Source: a virus
Virus record (IMG/VR): IMGVR_UViG_3300027710_001068
Coordinates: 1-64,000 of that record
Reading direction: 5' to 3' (one strand)
Length of the DNA: 64,000 nucleotides
In this document: positions 61,125-64,000 of the stretch, in pieces
Layout of the letters: each line of letters begins with the position of its first letter
Numbering within the stretch: the first letter of the stretch is position 1
Translations under genes and position numbers: made by a program
Notes under the pieces: model-generated
What the model was told of the DNA's origin: nothing
Seen by the model: only the letters and a program-made list of their open reading frames with translations
Databases searched by the model: none

Positions 61125-61985
61125 ATGATAATCCTTGACCTAAACCAAATCATGATCTCCAATGTGCTTCAGCAACTTGGAAATCATACAAATGTAGAGA
61201 TTGAAGAAAACCTTGTTCGCCACATGGTTCTCAACTCTATCCGTAACCTTAAGACCAAATATAAAAGTTATGGTCAGCTTGTCATTGCTTGTGATGATAA
61301 GAAGTATTGGAGACGTGAGCAGTTTCCAGCTTACAAAGGCAATCGTAAGAAAGATAGAGAGAAGTCTGAGATTGATTGGACAACTCTTTTCAATACACTC
61401 AACACTATTAAACAAGAACTTAAAGAGTTCTTTCCTTACCCCATCATCCAGGTAGAAGGTGCAGAGGCAGATGACGTTATTGGTTGTCTGGTTGCGGAAT
61501 TTGGTGTTTCACTAAATAGTTCATCTGCTGAAAAGATTCTTATTTTGTCTGGCGATAAGGATTTTGTTCAGTTACAATCGTATGTAAATGTTAGCCAGTA
61601 TGATCCTATTCATAAAAAGAACATCACTTGCAAAGATCCAGCACAGTTCTTGAAAGAGTTAGTCCTTAAAGGTGATCGTGGGGATGGAATTCCAAACGTG
61701 TTATCGCCCGACAACTGCCTCATCGAAGGCGTTAGACAAAAGCCTCTTACTGCTAAGAAGATGGCTGAGCTCCTTGCTGTTGATCCATCCACATATAATT
61801 CAGAAATTAGATCAAACTTTATGAGAAACAACTCTCTCATCGATCTCACATTTACTCCTAAATCAATTTCCCAAGCTGTGATTGAACAGTATCGTTCTCA
61901 GCAAGATAAGCCTAGAGATAAGTTGTTCAATTACTTTGTTAAACATAAGCTCAAAACATTAATAGAGAGTATCAACGAGTTTTAA
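61125..61985 (+). CDS. rnh: RNase H (T4 Rnh-type 5' nuclease)
   Basis: The 286-residue protein is a FEN/5'-nuclease that removes RNA primers and adjoining DNA from lagging strands. Metal-binding acids appear in IILDLNQIMISN, LVIACDDKKYWRREQFPAYKGNRKK, VEGAEADDVIGCLV near residue 107 and ILSGDKDFVQL near 144; LKGDRGDGIPNVLSPDN is the H3TH DNA-binding part. Length is near T4 Rnh (305). The message is predicted to lack a leader. Confidence 0.93.
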   Translation: MIILDLNQIMISNVLQQLGNHTNVEIEENLVRHMVLNSIRNLKTKYKSYGQLVIACDDKKYWRREQFPAYKGNRKKDREKSEIDWTTLFNTLNTIKQELKEFFPYPIIQVEGAEADDVIGCLVAEFGVSLNSSSAEKILILSGDKDFVQLQSYVNVSQYDPIHKKNITCKDPAQFLKELVLKGDRGDGIPNVLSPDNCLIEGVRQKPLTAKKMAELLAVDPSTYNSEIRSNFMRNNSLIDLTFTPKSISQAVIEQYRSQQDKPRDKLFNYFVKHKLKTLIESINEF

Positions 61986-62000
61986 TATGGTGAATAGTAA

Positions 62001-62426
62001 ATGAGAAAACTTGGCATATCAGAGATCTTAAAGATTGTATCTGAACAAAAGACTACTGATGATAAAGTAAGGAAGCTTCAAGAGTTGAACTCTCCTGTCC
62101 TTCAACAAATATTGAAGTGTGCTTTAGATCCCTCTATCAAGTGGAAGTTGCCAGAAGGTCAGCCTCCTTATAATCCTAGTCCTTATGATGATACACAAGC
62201 CATGTTGTATCAAGAGGCTCGTAGATTATATTTGTTCTTAGAAGGTGGTAATGATAACCTTACTGCACTACGAAGAGAGCAATTGTTTATTAGTCTTTTA
62301 GAGAGCATTGATAAAGAAGATGCTAAGCTGATACTTGCTGCTAAAGATAAAAAGATTCCTTATAAAGGAATTACAACAAAGCTGGTTAACTCAGCTTTTC
62401 CAGGACTTATCTCACAGGAAAAATAA
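62001..62426 (+). CDS. DUF6433-like conserved protein
   Basis: The 141-residue protein matches a conserved T4-like phage family usually found near rnh and gp43-linked genes: LGISEILKIVSEQKTTDDKV, LQQILKCALDPSIKWKLPEGQPPYNP and ISLLESIDKEDAKLILAAKDKK. The family (I believe DUF6433) has no known role. It is helical and soluble. Confidence 0.82.
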   Translation: MRKLGISEILKIVSEQKTTDDKVRKLQELNSPVLQQILKCALDPSIKWKLPEGQPPYNPSPYDDTQAMLYQEARRLYLFLEGGNDNLTALRREQLFISLLESIDKEDAKLILAAKDKKIPYKGITTKLVNSAFPGLISQEK

Positions 62427-62432
62427 TAATAA

Positions 62433-62606
62433 ATGAATAAGCAACAGGATAAACGTAAGAAGAAGGATGACGATTATGATAGTCATCACGTTTATAAGCT
62501 CAAGCAGAGCTTTCATGATCGTAAGATGTATCGCAATATAGATAATGTATTGAAGAAGAAAGATCTTCGAGAACTTAAAAACTTAGAGTACGATGATTAT
62601 CGGTAA
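62433..62606 (+). CDS. Small highly charged protein, 57 aa
   Basis: A 57-residue frame fills the gap between two genes. The product is very rich in Lys, Asp, Tyr and Arg (MNKQQDKRKKKDDDYDSHH, RKMYRNIDNVLKKKDLREL). Small charged proteins with a tail like LKNLEYDDY are found at this site in relatives. A GGA sequence lies 12 bases upstream of the ATG. Function unknown. Confidence 0.6.
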   Translation: MNKQQDKRKKKDDDYDSHHVYKLKQSFHDRKMYRNIDNVLKKKDLRELKNLEYDDYR

Positions 62607-62615
62607 AGGAAATAT

Positions 62616-63026
62616 ATGAAGTGGTTGAAGAAATTATTAGGAATGGAACCTGTAGCAACTTCTACAGCTCCTGTTGATGCTGGTGCAAAAGCATTTGACA
62701 ATATGGCTAAGAACTTGGAGCAAGGTGCTGTTGGTTCATCCAATCCAGTTACAGCACATCCACCATCAGCTAATGGTGGAACAGAACCAGCTGTTATTGC
62801 TCAAGAAGTCAAAGAAGTTGTTCCGGAAGCTGTTAAACAAGAAGAGTATGGTAGTACTGCTATTCCATTAGCTGAAGTGCCTGCTGAGATTGTTTTAGCT
62901 AAGCCAAAAGCTCCTCGTAAGCCTCGTGCTAAGAAGGAAGAAAATCCAGCTGGATGGCCTTTCCCTGGTGATGCGCCAGCTGAAGGTAAAGCCAAGCCAG
63001 CTGCAAGATCAGTTAAGGCAAAGTAA
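62616..63026 (+). CDS. Alanine/proline-rich protein, 136 aa
   Basis: After a short basic amphipathic start (MKWLKKLLGMEPVATST) the protein is low-complexity, rich in Ala, Pro, Glu and Lys, with KPKAPRKPRAKKEENPAGWPF. The last part resembles the basic AKKEENPA-type motif of some phage virion or DNA-associated proteins. No fold is recognised. TAAAGGAAA serves as ribosome-binding site. Confidence 0.65.
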   Translation: MKWLKKLLGMEPVATSTAPVDAGAKAFDNMAKNLEQGAVGSSNPVTAHPPSANGGTEPAVIAQEVKEVVPEAVKQEEYGSTAIPLAEVPAEIVLAKPKAPRKPRAKKEENPAGWPFPGDAPAEGKAKPAARSVKAK

Positions 63027-63257
63027 TTGCCTACTTACAGTTTTCGCAATATTAAGACTGGTGAAGTCTTTGATAAGTTTATGTCCATGGGAGCTAAGGA
63101 TGATTACTTATCAGAGAATCCAGATCTTGAGTCAATAATGGGTGCTCCTTCCCTTGTTTATAGCCCAACCGGTAAGAAGCCAGATGATGGCTTCCGTGAT
63201 TTGCTCCGTAAAGTTAAAGCAGGTAGTGGTAGGAGAAATAGTATCAATACCTTTTGA
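63027..63257 (+). CDS. Small conserved protein (FmdB-like N-terminus, no zinc cysteines)
   Basis: The 76-residue protein starts with TTG (MPTYSFRNIKTGEVFDKFMS), recalling the MPTYxY opening of FmdB zinc-ribbon proteins, but the cysteines of that family are absent. ENPDLESIMGAPSLV and DDGFRDLLRKVKAGS complete a pattern shared by small aquatic T4-like phage proteins upstream of phoH. The start codon follows the previous stop directly. Confidence 0.75.
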   Translation: MPTYSFRNIKTGEVFDKFMSMGAKDDYLSENPDLESIMGAPSLVYSPTGKKPDDGFRDLLRKVKAGSGRRNSINTF

Positions 63258-63274
63258 ATCTTGTTAGGAAGCAT

Positions 63275-64000
63275 ATGGTAAGAAAAGCAACACTTAAATC
63301 TGTTGAAGCTGAGTCAGTCCATTCAGAGCGAGTCAGAGTTGTTAATAACTCATTGAAGCTTAGATTGGATGATCTAAAGACATTTGATCCTTTGACAGAC
63401 AATCAAAAGTTATTCTTTGATGCTTACAAACGAGGAGACTACTTTGTTGCATTGCATGGGGTAGCTGGAACTGGTAAAACGTTCTGTGCTTTGTATAAAG
63501 CATTAGAAGAGGTGATGGACAAGAGTAATCCCTTCAGAAAGATTATTGTTGTTCGTTCTGCTGTTCAGTCACGAGAGGTTGGGCATCTTCCTGGTGATGT
63601 CCATGAGAAGATGGAAATCTATCAACAACCTTATCGTCAGATCTGTGAGACTCTTTTTGACCGTAAGGATGCTTGGGATAGACTTGAGGAGCAAGGCTTT
63701 ATTGAGTTTATTTCTACATCATTTATTAGAGGAATGTCTTTCGATGATGCGATCATTATTGTTGATGAGATGCAGAACTTAACATTCGAAGAGATTGATA
63801 CTGTGATGACTCGAGTGGGTTACAGATCAAAGATTCTTTGGTGTGGTGACTATAGGCAGACTGACTTGAACAAGAAAAAGAATGATATGAGTGGCATTCT
63901 TAAGTTCTTTGATATTGCCTATCATATGTCTGCATTCACTAAAATAGAGTTTACTCCTGATGACATTGTACGAAGTTCATTGGTCAAAGACTATATCCTT
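63275..64000 (+). CDS. phoH: PhoH-like ATPase, 3' end cut by window
   Basis: The first 242 residues of a PhoH-family P-loop ATPase are present. Walker A is VAGTGKTFCAL near residue 67, followed by KIIVVRSAVQSREVGHLPGD and Walker B IIIVDEMQNL near 169, then CGDYRQTD. PhoH is often phosphate-stress linked in hosts and is very common in marine phages; the phage role, perhaps in RNA handling, is not established. A TAGGAAG ribosome-binding site precedes the ATG. The frame is open at the window end. Confidence 0.95.
   Translation, partial: MVRKATLKSVEAESVHSERVRVVNNSLKLRLDDLKTFDPLTDNQKLFFDAYKRGDYFVALHGVAGTGKTFCALYKALEEVMDKSNPFRKIIVVRSAVQSREVGHLPGDVHEKMEIYQQPYRQICETLFDRKDAWDRLEEQGFIEFISTSFIRGMSFDDAIIIVDEMQNLTFEEIDTVMTRVGYRSKILWCGDYRQTDLNKKKNDMSGILKFFDIAYHMSAFTKIEFTPDDIVRSSLVKDYIL

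Noticed and set aside
1-64000. CRISPR array, IS element or integrase
   Set aside because: No regularly spaced short repeats, transposase or integrase motifs were seen; the only mobile element evident is the GIY-YIG insertion.
1-64000. Cyanophage identity
   Set aside because: Gene order resembles cyanophages, but no photosystem, plastocyanin, transaldolase or phycobilin genes were seen in 64 kb, so a heterotrophic host is more likely.

Overview
The window is one contiguous stretch of an AT-rich, T4-like myovirus genome (Tevenvirales). Almost every gene is on the + strand, and genes are packed with ATGA or TAATG overlaps. The diagnostic set runs as follows: prohead protease gp21, scaffold gp22, major capsid gp23, UvsY, UvsW, late sigma factor gp55, gp47/gp46, clamp gp45, clamp loader gp44 and gp62, RegA, polymerase gp43, UvsX, helicase gp41, primase gp61, RNase H, NrdA/NrdB, ThyX and PhoH. 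Gene order, peptide deformylase, Hsp20 and many small conserved proteins resemble aquatic (cyanophage/pelagiphage-type) relatives more than enteric T4. No photosynthesis genes are present. A two-component spanin, several lipoproteins, a Tat-signal protein and a phasin-like protein point to a heterotrophic Gram-negative host, perhaps an aquatic proteobacterium (inference).

Layout. 1-3.5 kb: end of gp21, then gp22, gp23 and a gp19-like tail tube protein, with TATAAATA late promoters. 3.5-9.8 kb: recombination and late-transcription genes and peptide deformylase. 9.9-15.4 kb: a 7-deazaguanine block (QueE, QueD, FolE, a TGT/DpdA-like protein) with a SWIM zinc-finger gene and a putative PD-(D/E)XK nuclease. 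15.4-23.2 kb: nucleotide metabolism, glycosyltransferase, clamp and clamp loader, D-amino-acid dehydrogenase, RegA, phosphoesterase. 23.2-25.4 kb: rubrerythrin, rubredoxin, a candidate small RNA, phasin-like protein, Hsp20. 25.4-32.1 kb: polymerase, UvsX and helicase with two SAM methyltransferases between them. 32.1-36.9 kb: tRNA-Gly, tRNA-Met, SprT-like protease and a DUF6267-like/nucleotidyltransferase fusion. 37-45.8 kb: superoxide dismutase, Dps-like ferritin and a late block of probable virion proteins. 45.7-47.8 kb: endolysin, secreted nuclease and holin. 47.8-55.9 kb: GIY-YIG endonuclease inserted before the primase, 2OG oxygenase, ThyX, spanins, ribonucleotide reductase, RuvC-like resolvase, tRNA-Arg. 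56.1-60.8 kb: a nucleotide-sugar/heptose cassette. 60.8-64 kb: RNase H, small conserved proteins, PhoH (cut by the window end).

How the parts work together. Bacterial-type promoters (TTGAC-like, 16-17 bp spacer, TATAAT) drive early and middle units, and the gp55 homologue with TATAAATA boxes explains late expression. Two promoter layouts recur. In one, the -10 box is 6-8 bases from an ATG that lacks a Shine-Dalgarno sequence (predicted leaderless mRNAs). In the other, a hairpin's left arm sits exactly between the -10 box and the predicted start site, while its right arm is a terminator stem, a Shine-Dalgarno sequence or a start codon. Local transcripts would then escape a structure that traps read-through transcripts. 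Accessory cargo is unusually rich in oxidative-stress proteins (SOD, Dps, rubrerythrin, rubredoxin), D-amino-acid catabolism, 7-deazaguanine chemistry and heptose-sugar enzymes.
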